Source: Chersky-840 sp035604715 (GTDB lineage: Bacteria > Actinomycetota > Acidimicrobiia > Acidimicrobiales > UBA8190). From it: DNA of 64,000 nucleotides. The translations under genes and the position numbers were made by a program. Below, one piece after another: positions 17,944 to 26,122 of the stretch. The notes under the pieces are model-generated. The model ran no database searches and was not told where the DNA came from. It saw nothing but the letters and a program-made list of their open reading frames with translations. The stretch covers positions 62,001 through 126,000 of the forward strand of contig CAVSWP010000003.1 of the NCBI GenBank assembly GCA_963731665.1, read 5' to 3'. Numbering within the stretch: position 1 is the first letter of the stretch; every line of letters begins with the position of its first letter.

Positions 17944-20625
17944 TCAGGACAGCACGCGCTCGACGGAGAACGACTGCGCTCGACCGTCGACCGTCACGAC
18001 GCCGGTGAAGCGCCAGGTACCCGCGTCGAAGACGGCGTAGGCGATGTAGTGCCCGGCACTCACCTTGACCAACCGTAAGGGCATGGTGGTGGTGCCGCGG
18101 CGCGCCACGACGTGCAGGGACCTCCCCGTGGTGCTCGAGGTGGCACCGGCGCCGGTGAAGATCAGGTGGAACTGGTTCACGCCGGCACGAGACGACTGGA
18201 GGTACGTCTCAGCGGAGAGCCCGTGGGAGAGCGAGACCTCAGAGATGCTCGGCAGGCTCGGCAGCAGCGGCTGTCCGCGGCTCGGAGACACGGCTTGGGC
18301 CGCCACGGTGGCGCCGGCAAAGAGCACCACCGGCACCGCCACTGAGAGCACGAAACCCCGCAACCCGCGCAGGACGGCGGGGGGTCGGATCCGGTCGATC
18401 CCGGTGCGCCCCAACCGGGCCAGGCGCAGGCTGTTGAGCACCACGATCAGACTGGACAGGCCCATGGCGACGGCGGCGACCAGCGGGTCGAGGAGCCCGG
18501 CCGCCGCCAGGGGCAGGGCCGAGAGGTTGTACCCCATGGCCCAGCCGAAGTTCTGCATGATGACCGCTGATGTCGAGCCGGCGATACCGAGAGCGGCCGG
18601 GACCCCTTCGAGGTCGCTGCCGAGCAACGCGACGTCACTGTTGGCGAGGGCCGCCTCGGAACCGCTGCCCACGGCACACCCCACGTCGGCGGCCGCCAGC
18701 GCCGGCGCGTCGTTGACACCGTCGCCGACCATCATGACCCGGTGGTGGTTGTCCTGGAGGGCTCGGAGGGCGTCCAACTTCTCGGCCGGGCTCAATCCGC
18801 TTTGCACCGTGTCGATGTCGAGCGTCTTGGCCACGGTGGTGACGGCGGGCGCGGCGTCACCGCTCAAGATCGCCGTCCGCAGCCCCATCCGGTGCAAGGT
18901 CGCGATCGCCGGGGCGGCGTCGCTCCGCAGGGGCGTGGCCACGGCGATGACGCCCACCACGGCGCCGTCGCAGGTGAGCGCGACCACCGTGTCACCGCGA
19001 TCCTCGAAGCACGAGATGGAGCTGTGCAAGGAAGGGGGAGAGGCGGTCGCGTCGAGGCGGCTCACCATGATCGTGTGGCCCTGCACGGTTCCCACGACCC
19101 CAGAGCCGGGGAGCACCTCGACGTCCGACGCCGGCGCCAGAGGTCGACTGGCGCGGCAGATCGCCACCGCGATGGGGTGCTCGCTCTCGGCCTCGACGGC
19201 GGCCGCCAACCCGAGCACCCTGTCGTCGGACACGCCCGGGGCCGAGGCCACACCGGTGACGCTGGCGAAGCGCTCGGTCAGGGTCCCGGTCTTGTCGAAG
19301 ACCACGGTGTCGGCCCGGGCCAGTCTCTCGAGGGCGTCCCCGCTGCGCACCAGGATGCCCAGCGCCGATGCCCGGCCCGTTCCCACCATCATGGCCACCG
19401 GCGTGGCCAGGCCCATGGCACACGGGCACGCCACCAGGAGGACCGCCACCCCGGCGAGCACCGCGGTGCCGAAGTTCCCGTCCAGCCGCCACCAGGCCAA
19501 GAACGTGAGCGCCGCGCCCACCAGCACGACAGGGACGAAGACACCGCTGATCCGATCGGCGATCTTCTGGAGCGGCGGCTTGTCCCGTTGGGCGTCCTCC
19601 ACCAGCCGTTGCATCCGGGACAGGACCGACTCCGCCGCGATGGTCCCCACCCTGACCACCAGGGCACCGGCGCCGTTGCGGGTACCGCCGGTCACCGGCG
19701 CGCCCGGTCCGTGGTCGACGGGCAGCGGCTCACCGGTGAGCATCGATTCGTCCACGGCTGACCAGCCGCTCACGACCACCCCGTCCAGGGGAATGGCCTC
19801 GGTGGGGCGGACCCGCACCAGCGCCCCGACGGGGACGCTCTCCGGAGGGACCAGATGTCCTTCGACGTCATCGGGGCCGGTCACGACCCGCGCCGTGGGC
19901 GGGCGCAGCGCCAGCAACGAGTGCATCGCCCGAGCGGCACGGGCGCGGGCCCGGGCCTCGACGGCTCGTCCCGTGACGACGATGGCGACGATGAGCGGGC
20001 CCATGACGCCGTGGAGGCGGGCCGCGAACGCCCCACCGCCGCCGATGTGCACGTGTCGGCCTCCGAGCGCGATGGCTTCCACCGCGCTGACGGCGAGGGC
20101 GGCCAGCGTGCCCACGGCGATGAGGGTGTCCATGCTGGTGGCGCCGTGACGAAGCAGGCGGGCACTGGTGCGCAGGAAGGGCCAGCCACCGGCCACCTCG
20201 ACGAGGACGGCCAGCGCCAAGACGATCCAACCGGAAAGGGCGTTCTCGGGGGCACCCAGGGCGATCCCCAGGGCCAGGAGGGCGGTGGGCCAGGAGATGG
20301 CTGCTCGCAGCCCCCAGTGGTCGGGGTCGCCATTCGGCCCGGATGTCTGTTGGGCGTCGAACGCCGTGGCCGTGTAGCCGACGGTGCCCACCGTGGCGCA
20401 CAGGTCGACCACCGTGGTCCGGGTGGCGTCGTAGGTGACGAAGGCCCGGTTGGTGGCCAGGTTGACCGACGCGCTGAGCACCGCACCGTGATCGGCGAGC
20501 GCCCGCTCGATGCGCGTGGCGCAGGCGTTGCAGTGCATGCCCACCAGGGTGAGCTCCACCGTGGTGACGCCGTGTTCGGCGTCCTCGGTCGGCGGAGCGG
20601 CGGGGTCGGAGGGGGCGGTGAGCAC
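17944..20625 (-). CDS. copA: Copper-exporting P1B-type ATPase with extra C-terminal extracytoplasmic domain
   Basis: An 893-residue Cu+ pump. Motifs in order: N-terminal heavy-metal domain GMHCNAC (29-35), actuator MLTGEP, membrane metal site CPC in VACPCAMGLATP, phosphorylation DKTGTLTE, nucleotide-binding SEHP, and GDGVNDAPALAAADVG. After the last two canonical helices there is an additional hydrophobic helix (about residues 755-775) and a domain of about 115 residues that reads like the YtkA/CopC-type beta-sandwich found at the end of CopD-like proteins (GVNQFHLIFTGAG, VARRGTTTMPLRLVKV, GHYIAYAVFDAGTWRF). Typical CopA ends before this point. GTG 20625 is chosen because it overlaps the stop of the chaperone gene by one base; the longer frame would run into that gene. 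Confidence 0.9.
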   Translation of the reverse strand: MLTAPSDPAAPPTEDAEHGVTTVELTLVGMHCNACATRIERALADHGAVLSASVNLATNRAFVTYDATRTTVVDLCATVGTVGYTATAFDAQQTSGPNGDPDHWGLRAAISWPTALLALGIALGAPENALSGWIVLALAVLVEVAGGWPFLRTSARLLRHGATSMDTLIAVGTLAALAVSAVEAIALGGRHVHIGGGGAFAARLHGVMGPLIVAIVVTGRAVEARARARAARAMHSLLALRPPTARVVTGPDDVEGHLVPPESVPVGALVRVRPTEAIPLDGVVVSGWSAVDESMLTGEPLPVDHGPGAPVTGGTRNGAGALVVRVGTIAAESVLSRMQRLVEDAQRDKPPLQKIADRISGVFVPVVLVGAALTFLAWWRLDGNFGTAVLAGVAVLLVACPCAMGLATPVAMMVGTGRASALGILVRSGDALERLARADTVVFDKTGTLTERFASVTGVASAPGVSDDRVLGLAAAVEAESEHPIAVAICRASRPLAPASDVEVLPGSGVVGTVQGHTIMVSRLDATASPPSLHSSISCFEDRGDTVVALTCDGAVVGVIAVATPLRSDAAPAIATLHRMGLRTAILSGDAAPAVTTVAKTLDIDTVQSGLSPAEKLDALRALQDNHHRVMMVGDGVNDAPALAAADVGCAVGSGSEAALANSDVALLGSDLEGVPAALGIAGSTSAVIMQNFGWAMGYNLSALPLAAAGLLDPLVAAVAMGLSSLIVVLNSLRLARLGRTGIDRIRPPAVLRGLRGFVLSVAVPVVLFAGATVAAQAVSPSRGQPLLPSLPSISEVSLSHGLSAETYLQSSRAGVNQFHLIFTGAGATSSTTGRSLHVVARRGTTTMPLRLVKVSAGHYIAYAVFDAGTWRFTGVVTVDGRAQSFSVERVLS

Positions 20626-20873
20626 TACACGCCCGGGTCGGTGGAGACCAGCGGGGTGGCGCGGTAGCCGGCGTTGGTGATCGCCGCGCACACGTCGTCG
20701 ATCGACAGGACCGCCCGGTCGTAGGTCACCGACGCCCGAGCGGTGTCGAAGTCAACGGTGGCCCGGCGCACCGCCGGTTCCCGGCCCAGTATCTCCTCGA
20801 TGAGCGCCGCGCACGACTGGCAGTGCATGCCCCCCACGAGCAACTCGGCCGTGGTGGAGGCACTGTCTTCCAT
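20625..20873 (-). CDS. copZ: Copper chaperone, heavy-metal-associated domain (CopZ-like)
   Basis: An 82-residue single HMA domain with the copper-binding motif GGMHCQSC (about 14-21) in a ferredoxin-like fold. Such chaperones deliver Cu+ to the cognate ATPase. It overlaps the ATPase start by one base and is its direct upstream partner in one transcript. The ATG at 20873 is chosen because the longer frame reads into Arg/Pro-rich noncoding-like sequence. The promoter must lie in the 295-base divergent region shared with the ArsR-family gene. Confidence 0.88.
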   Translation of the reverse strand: MEDSASTTAELLVGGMHCQSCAALIEEILGREPAVRRATVDFDTARASVTYDRAVLSIDDVCAAITNAGYRATPLVSTDPGV

Positions 20874-21132
20874 ACAACCAGCGTAATTGGGCGGTCGCGC
20901 ACTCGGGCCTCGGCGCCGGCTACCCACCAGGAGGTCGCCACCGGTGGTCGCGGCTCGCCGGTGCTGTGCCCGCGGTCCCCGGGGCGGGTTCGATGGACGT
21001 CCTCGGCGGGGACTAGGCCGAGGTGCGTCGCGCCTCACTTGCCCCCCATGGCCCCAGACGTTGGGCTTCGACCTGACCATATCGCCGAGAAAAGGTCGAG
21101 TCACGCGCGGCCTTGTCGCGCCCACGTATTGC

Positions 21133-21162
21133 TTGACAGGTATATACGTTGAGAGGCATATT
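21133..21162 (+). promoter_or_regulatory. Candidate promoter of the ArsR-family gene (leaderless)
   Basis: TTGACA at 21133-21138 is a perfect -35 hexamer, followed after 18 bases by CATATT at 21157-21162. Transcription starting 6-8 bases further would begin on or next to the GTG at 21169, giving a leaderless message; no usable Shine-Dalgarno sequence is present. The spacer TATATACGTTGAGAGG is much more AT-rich than its surroundings, as expected for an ArsR-family operator, and may serve autoregulation. Confidence 0.5.
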
Positions 21163-21168
21163 CAGGGC

Positions 21169-21453
21169 GTGCGCACGGCCTTCGAGGTATTGGCAGAACC
21201 GAACCGACGCCTGATCCTGGACCTGCTGTTGACGTCGGAACGGCCCGTGAGCGAGCTGGTCGAGACCACGGCGATGAGCCAGCCAGCGGTCTCCAAGCAC
21301 TTGCGGGTGTTGCGCCAGGCCGGGCTGGTGGAGTGCCGGACCGATGCGCAGCGACGCATCTACCGGGTCACCGCCGACCCCCTGCGGGCGGTGGACGAGT
21401 GGCTCGGTCCCTACCGGCAACGCTGGGCGTCGCGCCGGGACGCCCTCGAGTAG
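21169..21453 (+). CDS. ArsR-family winged-helix transcriptional regulator
   Basis: 94 residues covering a complete ArsR fold: FEVLAEPNRRLILDLLLTSE (helix pair), the recognition helix SQPAVSKHLRVLRQAGLVE and the wing RTDAQRRIYRV. Only one Cys is present and neither the alpha3 (CxCxxC) nor the alpha5 metal-site pattern can be seen. It looks like the ArsR subgroup usually paired with SRPBCC proteins rather than a metal sensor. It is divergent from copZ-copA, which suggests control of copper genes, but the missing ligands argue for caution. GTG 21169 is chosen from family length; a longer open frame upstream translates to Arg/Pro-rich sequence. Confidence 0.8.
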   Translation: MRTAFEVLAEPNRRLILDLLLTSERPVSELVETTAMSQPAVSKHLRVLRQAGLVECRTDAQRRIYRVTADPLRAVDEWLGPYRQRWASRRDALE

Positions 21454-21464
21454 CACCTTCGGAC

Positions 21465-21773
21465 TCACTCGCCTTCCAGTTGCTCGACCTCCATGAGCGT
21501 GAAGGCATCGATCACCGCCCGCAGAACCTGTCGGCCGATCCGAGGGTCGAGGCCGCCCTCGGTGACCGTGGCCTCGATGCGCGCCAGCATCTCGTCCTCT
21601 CGCCGGCGGTCCACCACCCCCATCCGGTGGCGACGCTTGAACGCGATCACCTCCCCGATAAGCCGCCCACGCTCGACCAGGAGCTGCGCCAGCCGGCCAT
21701 CGACGTCGTCGAGACGCCGCCGCACACTGTCCAGATCGTCGTCTCGCCCGGTCGTCTCCGCCACGACCACCAT
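21465..21773 (-). CDS. Chorismate mutase, AroQ class
   Basis: A 102-residue all-helical enzyme converting chorismate to prephenate for Phe/Tyr synthesis. DDLDSVRRRLDDVDGRLAQL, LLVERGRLIGEVIAFKRRH and the C-terminal helix DPRIGRQVLRAVIDAFTLME follow the AroQ pattern, with the active-site Arg in helix 1 and Arg/Lys in VERGRLIGEVIAFK. It is convergent with the ArsR gene (11-base gap) and appears monocistronic. The intracellular form is indicated by the lack of a signal peptide. Confidence 0.85.
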   Translation of the reverse strand: MVVVAETTGRDDDLDSVRRRLDDVDGRLAQLLVERGRLIGEVIAFKRRHRMGVVDRRREDEMLARIEATVTEGGLDPRIGRQVLRAVIDAFTLMEVEQLEGE

Positions 21774-21929
21774 CTTGGCATCGACCCCGGGGCCCGCCGT
21801 AGGTTGGGACGCTCTTACCGGTGACGGGGTGGACGTGCTTCGCTCCCGGCTCTAGCTCCGGGGTTGGTTCGGGCCCACCCGGTTGTAGAGTCACGGCGAC
21901 CCCAGGCAAATCAGTTCGAGAGGAAGCCC

Positions 21930-22412
21930 ATGACCGTGGCGATTGGTGACAGCATCCCCGATGTCGAGTTGCGGAGAATGGTCGGCAAGACCCCCGAGGC
22001 GGTTCGTAGTGGCGACGTCCTCGGCAAGGGCAAGGTCGTGCTCTTCGCCGTGCCCGGAGCCTTCACACCGACGTGCTCGGACTACCACCTCCCCGGCTTC
22101 GTGCTGCGGGCCGACGAGTTGACGGCCAAGGGCGTCGACGCCATCGCCTGCATCTCGGTCAACGACCCCTTTGTCATGGGGGCGTGGGGACGCGATCAGA
22201 AGGTGGGGGACAAGGTGCTCATGCTGGCCGACGGCAACGGGGAGTTCACCCGGGCCATGGGCCTCGAGGCCGATATGAGTGTCGCCGGGCTGGGGACTCG
22301 TTCTCAGCGCTACGCGGCGGTGATCGAGAACGGCATCGTGACCGCCCTGTTCGTCGAGCCCGAACGCGGGTTGAACGTCAGTTCGGCCGAGGCGGTGCTG
22401 GCGGCCCTGTAG
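21930..22412 (+). CDS. Peroxiredoxin, Prx5/AhpE-like thioredoxin-fold peroxidase
   Basis: A 160-residue thiol peroxidase reducing H2O2 and organic hydroperoxides. The peroxidatic Cys49 lies in the hallmark VPGAFTPTCSDYHLPGF of the Prx5 group; a second Cys in DAIACISVNDPF (about 76) is also typical and could take part in resolution. The ATG at 21930 has a good Shine-Dalgarno (AGAGGA, seven bases upstream), which decides it over longer starts. No reductase gene is adjacent. Confidence 0.9.
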   Translation: MTVAIGDSIPDVELRRMVGKTPEAVRSGDVLGKGKVVLFAVPGAFTPTCSDYHLPGFVLRADELTAKGVDAIACISVNDPFVMGAWGRDQKVGDKVLMLADGNGEFTRAMGLEADMSVAGLGTRSQRYAAVIENGIVTALFVEPERGLNVSSAEAVLAAL

Positions 22413-22432
22413 GCCGGCCGGGATCTGACTCG

Positions 22433-22714
22433 TCAGATCTGGATGTGGCTGAGCAGCTCCGCCTTGCGGGCGTCGTAGGTCTCGAAGTCGATGATGTCGG
22501 CGTCGAATTCACGCTGCAGTTGTTCTATGCGCTCGAGGATGGCGCCACTGTCGTTCTGAACCGCGTCAGCGTCCTCGACGGCGGAGTCGACGGTCGAGGG
22601 ATCGTCGGCTGAGGTCTCGCTCTTGCGTTGCCGGCGGTCGCGTTTCTCGGCCGCTCGAGAGCGCTTGTCGATGTCGCGCTGGCGCTTGGACGCGCTACTC
22701 CGTTGCGCAGCCAT
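22433..22714 (-). CDS. Small basic protein with SHOCT-like C-terminus
   Basis: 93 residues: a highly basic, Arg/Lys-rich N-terminal half (SASKRQRDIDKRSRAAEKRD), an acidic middle and a C-terminal helical motif RIEQLQREFDADIIDFETYDA followed by RKAELL, close to the SHOCT oligomerisation domain. The charge pattern suggests nucleic-acid or ribosome association, which fits its position three bases downstream of the S18 gene and on the same strand. Function is not established. Confidence 0.6.
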   Translation of the reverse strand: MAAQRSSASKRQRDIDKRSRAAEKRDRRQRKSETSADDPSTVDSAVEDADAVQNDSGAILERIEQLQREFDADIIDFETYDARKAELLSHIQI

Positions 22715-22717
22715 CGC

Positions 22718-23224
22718 TCAGGTCGCCGGTTCGGCGACGGCGTCGGCGTCGACGTCGTCGGCGTCGACGGTGAAGCTCTCATCGTCCAGAGAGACGGCCT
22801 CCTCGAGGGAGGAGCCGTCCACCGGTGCGGACGCACTGTCGGCGGGCTCGGCCACCGGTGCCGCTCGATCCGGCCGGGGCCCGTCGGGACGAGAATCGGG
22901 CCGCCCGCCACCGGGCCCACCTCGGCGCCGTCCTCCCTTGTCCCCGGCCAAGGTGCGCACGACATAGGGGAGCAGTGCCATCTCTCGGGAGTTCTTGATG
23001 GCGAGCGCCACCGCCGCTTGATGTTGGGTGCAGGTGCCGGTGCTGCTGCGCGACTTGATCTTGCCGCGCTCGCTCATGAATCGGCGCAGGAGGCCGGTGT
23101 CCTTGTAGTCGACGTGGGTGACCCGGTCCTTGCACAGCATGCAGACCTTGGGCCGGCCGCGCCGGATCCGGCTCTTGGCGTCAGTCGGTCGCGGCCGGGA
23201 CCGTTGTTTGCGAGAAGATGGCAT
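22718..23224 (-). CDS. rpsR: Ribosomal protein bS18 with a long acidic C-terminal extension
   Basis: A 168-residue protein. Residues 25-90 form a clear bS18 core: KVCMLCKDRVTHVDYKDTGL, then RFMSERGKIKSRSSTGTCTQ and NSREMALLPYV. Cys28, Cys31, Cys65 and His69 form the zinc-binding set found in actinobacterial S18. After residue 90 come a Gly/Arg/Pro-rich linker and a strongly acidic tail (to residue 168), making it about twice the usual length. It is not next to rpsF, ssb or rplI, its standard partners. The ATG at 23224 has AGGAGA eight bases upstream. Whether this is the sole S18 or a paralogue cannot be told here. Confidence 0.85.
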   Translation of the reverse strand: MPSSRKQRSRPRPTDAKSRIRRGRPKVCMLCKDRVTHVDYKDTGLLRRFMSERGKIKSRSSTGTCTQHQAAVALAIKNSREMALLPYVVRTLAGDKGGRRRGGPGGGRPDSRPDGPRPDRAAPVAEPADSASAPVDGSSLEEAVSLDDESFTVDADDVDADAVAEPAT

Positions 23225-23384
23225 GTCCGGTTCTCCTGGAGCGTCGCGCACATGACTTCAGGAGTCCGAATGTGCCGGAATCGGAAACCGAGGATCAGGG
23301 TCGGCGCGAGCGGCAAACCCAATCCATGGCATTCTAGCCGCTGCGGACTTGGGGCGTCCACCCGGCAAGTAACCTGGTCCGCCC

Positions 23385-25226
23385 ATGTCTGCCCGTGACG
23401 ACCTTCGCAATGTGGCCATCGTGGCGCACGTCGATCACGGCAAGACGACGTTGGTCGACGCCATGCTGCGCCAGACCGGAGCTTTCCGGGACAATCAGGA
23501 GGTCGCCGATCGGGTGCTCGACTCGGGTGACCTCGAGCGCGAAAAAGGCATCACCATTCTGGCCAAGCACACGGCGGTGCCCTACGGCGGGGTCAAGATC
23601 ACGATCGTCGATACTCCCGGGCACGCCGACTTCGGGGGCGAGGTGGAGCGGGCCCTGGCCATGGTGGACGGCGTGCTCCTTTTGGTGGACGCGTCCGAGG
23701 GCCCCCTGCCCCAGACCCGGTTCGTCCTGCGCAAGACGCTCGAAGCGCGTCTGCCGGTCGTGGTCGTCGTGAACAAGGTGGACAGAGCCGACGCCCGGGT
23801 CACCGAGGTCGTCCACGAGATCGAGGAGCTGTTCCTCGATCTCGACGCCGACGAGGACCAAGTGGGGTTCCCCGTGTTGTACGCCAACGCCCGCGCCGGG
23901 CAGGCCGGCACCTCGCCCGATGCCATCGGGCCTGACCTCGTCCCCTTGTTCGAAGCCATCGTCCACAGCGTGCCCCCGCCCCAGTACGACCCCGACTTCC
24001 CGTTGCAAGCGTTGGTCACCAACCTCGACGCGTCTCCGTACGTGGGGCGTCTGGCCATCTGCCGTGTCTACAACGGGACGTTGCGGCGTGGGGAGACGGT
24101 GGCGTGGTGCCGGATCGACGGATCGGTCCAGCGCGGCAAGGTGACCGAGCTGTACTCCTCCAAGGCCCTCGAACGGGTCGACACCGACGAAGCCGGCCCG
24201 GGCGAGATCGTGGCGGTGGCCGGGTTCGCCGATGTCACCATCGGCGAGACTCTGGCCGACCCCGACGACCCCCGCCCGCTCCCCGCCATCTTGGTGGACG
24301 AGCCGAGCCTGGCCATGACCATCGGGATCAACACGTCGCCGCTGGCGGGCTCAGACGGGACCAAGGTCACTGCCCGGCTCATCAAGAGCCGGCTCGACGC
24401 CGAGCTGGTGGGCAACGTGTCGCTGCGCGTGCTGCCCACGGACCGACCCGACGCCTGGGAGGTCCAAGGCCGGGGTGAGCTCCAGCTGGCGGTGTTGGTC
24501 GAGACGATGCGGCGCGAGGGCTTCGAGCTCACGGTGGGTAAGCCCCAGGTGGTGACCCGCATCATCGATGGGAAGCTCCATGAGCCCATGGAGCGTCTCG
24601 CCGTCGACGTCCCCTCGGACTACCTGGGTGTGGTCACCCAGTTGCTGGCCCTTCGTTTCGGTCGCCTCGAGGAGATGGTGAACCACGGGACGGGCTGGGT
24701 GCGCATGGACTACCGGGTCCCGGCGCGTGGGCTGGTGGGCTTTCGGACCGAGTTCGTCATCGAGACCCGGGGCACGGGGATCCTCCACCACGTCTTCGAC
24801 GGCTGGGAGCCGTGGCACGGCGAGTTGGGGGTCAAGCGCAACGGGTCGATGGTGGCCGATCGCCGGGGCATCACCACCACGTACGCCCTCATGGCGTTGG
24901 AACAGCGCGGCACCATGCTGGTGGGCCCCGGGGTCGAGGTCTACGAAGGGATGATCGTGGGCGAGAACTCCAGGGCCGACGAAATGGACGTCAATCCGGC
25001 CAAGGAGAAGAAGCTGACCAACGTGCGGTCCTCGACCGCCGATGAGCTCGAGCGCCTGACCCCGCATCTCCAGCTCTCATTGGAACAAGCCTTGGAATTC
25101 ATCGGCGAGGACGAATGCGTCGAGGTCTCGCCCCACTCGGTCCGGTTGCGCAAGGTCATCCTCGATCAGTCCGTCCGGGGCCGCCAACGGAGCCGGGCGC
25201 GCCGCGACGGCGCTCACGGGTCGTAG
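23385..25226 (+). CDS. typA: TypA/BipA ribosome-associated GTPase
   Basis: A 613-residue translational GTPase involved in ribosome assembly and stress adaptation. G1 AHVDHGKTT (14-22), G2 around GITI, G3 DTPGHADF, G4 NKVD are all present; then come the beta-barrel domain II, the EF-G-like domain III and the BipA-specific C-terminal domain (GTGILHHVFDGWEPW, ENSRADEMDVNPAKEKKLTN). All of these are diagnostic for TypA against EF-G and LepA. Its stop overlaps the end of the convergent membrane protein gene by 13 bases. Confidence 0.96.
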   Translation: MSARDDLRNVAIVAHVDHGKTTLVDAMLRQTGAFRDNQEVADRVLDSGDLEREKGITILAKHTAVPYGGVKITIVDTPGHADFGGEVERALAMVDGVLLLVDASEGPLPQTRFVLRKTLEARLPVVVVVNKVDRADARVTEVVHEIEELFLDLDADEDQVGFPVLYANARAGQAGTSPDAIGPDLVPLFEAIVHSVPPPQYDPDFPLQALVTNLDASPYVGRLAICRVYNGTLRRGETVAWCRIDGSVQRGKVTELYSSKALERVDTDEAGPGEIVAVAGFADVTIGETLADPDDPRPLPAILVDEPSLAMTIGINTSPLAGSDGTKVTARLIKSRLDAELVGNVSLRVLPTDRPDAWEVQGRGELQLAVLVETMRREGFELTVGKPQVVTRIIDGKLHEPMERLAVDVPSDYLGVVTQLLALRFGRLEEMVNHGTGWVRMDYRVPARGLVGFRTEFVIETRGTGILHHVFDGWEPWHGELGVKRNGSMVADRRGITTTYALMALEQRGTMLVGPGVEVYEGMIVGENSRADEMDVNPAKEKKLTNVRSSTADELERLTPHLQLSLEQALEFIGEDECVEVSPHSVRLRKVILDQSVRGRQRSRARRDGAHGS

Positions 25227-25756
25227 GCCGCGTACCGCCCGGGCCCGACACCCACGAAGAGGGGTCCGCTCGTTCCACACGAGCCCCGGCCGCGCAAGGC
25301 CACGCCGAACACATCGTCTCCCGACGGCGTGCGGAGGATCTTCGAGTACGAAGGTCCCGCGCCCGTCGACGTGCTGGCCGTGATGACCCCGTCAGGCTTG
25401 TAGGTGGCGCCGCACCAACGGACCAGAGGCGGAGCGCCGGACAACGAGAGCGTGCCGTACTGCACGGTGTTGACCATCTCGATCCATCCGAAGCCAGCCA
25501 CCGCCACCACCACGAAGGTGATGGCGGCTACACGCCGGGCGCCACGGGCGAAACGGACGGCCCCGGCCGAACCGAGCCCCGCCACCAGGGCCACTTCCCA
25601 ACTCGGCCCGAGGCCGGCCGCCGCCACCAGCACCCAGCTCACTACGGCCACCAGGGCCAAGCCGGCCAGGACCCGGGTCCGGGAAACGGGCACGGGCCCC
25701 GCCTCCGCAGCCCACTCCCGGGCTGGGGCGTCGGGCAACGGCTTCCCCCATACCAC
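25214..25756 (-). CDS. Membrane protein with short extracytoplasmic domain, unknown
   Basis: 180 residues. Three hydrophobic segments (about 28-48, 52-68 and 74-92) precede a domain of about 85 residues that carries two Cys (in RWCGATYK and GRGSCGTSGP), possibly disulfide-bonded. No family recognised. It ends inside the 3' end of typA and is convergent with it; nothing around it suggests a role. Confidence 0.5.
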   Translation of the reverse strand: MVWGKPLPDAPAREWAAEAGPVPVSRTRVLAGLALVAVVSWVLVAAAGLGPSWEVALVAGLGSAGAVRFARGARRVAAITFVVVAVAGFGWIEMVNTVQYGTLSLSGAPPLVRWCGATYKPDGVITASTSTGAGPSYSKILRTPSGDDVFGVALRGRGSCGTSGPLFVGVGPGRYAAYDP

Positions 25757-25867
25757 CGGCCAAGCTTACGGTCGCTGCTCCCAAATTTTGACGATGCCCA
25801 GGACTCTGGGGAGGAGCATCATTGAAGGAGTTGCACTAACACTGGCCAGGTGGAATGAGGGGGGCTC

Positions 25868-26089
25868 ATGACCGACGCCAGGCTGCGTGAGCGACGGTTC
25901 CGGACAGGGCCACCGCGCCTGCGGCCCGAATGCCGACTGTGCTGGAGGTCCATCGACCTCGCGCCCGGGGACGTCGAGGTGACGCAACAGCACGTGTACG
26001 TTCGCTGTCCGCACTGCGGGGGCTCGTTCCCCATCCGCCACAGTGACATGGACTCTTTCCTCGGACCCGAGGTGACGACCGCCGGCTGA
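25868..26089 (+). CDS. Small zinc-ribbon protein, unknown function
   Basis: 73 residues with two paired cysteine motifs, PECRLCWR (about 20-27) and RCPHCGGSFP (about 46-55), the spacing of a zinc ribbon. The rest is basic at the N-terminus. The ATG at 25868 follows GAGGGGGG, a plausible Shine-Dalgarno. Monocistronic between two minus-strand genes. It could bind nucleic acid or a protein partner; nothing more is visible. Confidence 0.6.
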   Translation: MTDARLRERRFRTGPPRLRPECRLCWRSIDLAPGDVEVTQQHVYVRCPHCGGSFPIRHSDMDSFLGPEVTTAG

Positions 26090-26122
26090 AAGCTCCCGCC
26101 ACGACCTCCAGGCTGGTGGGTT

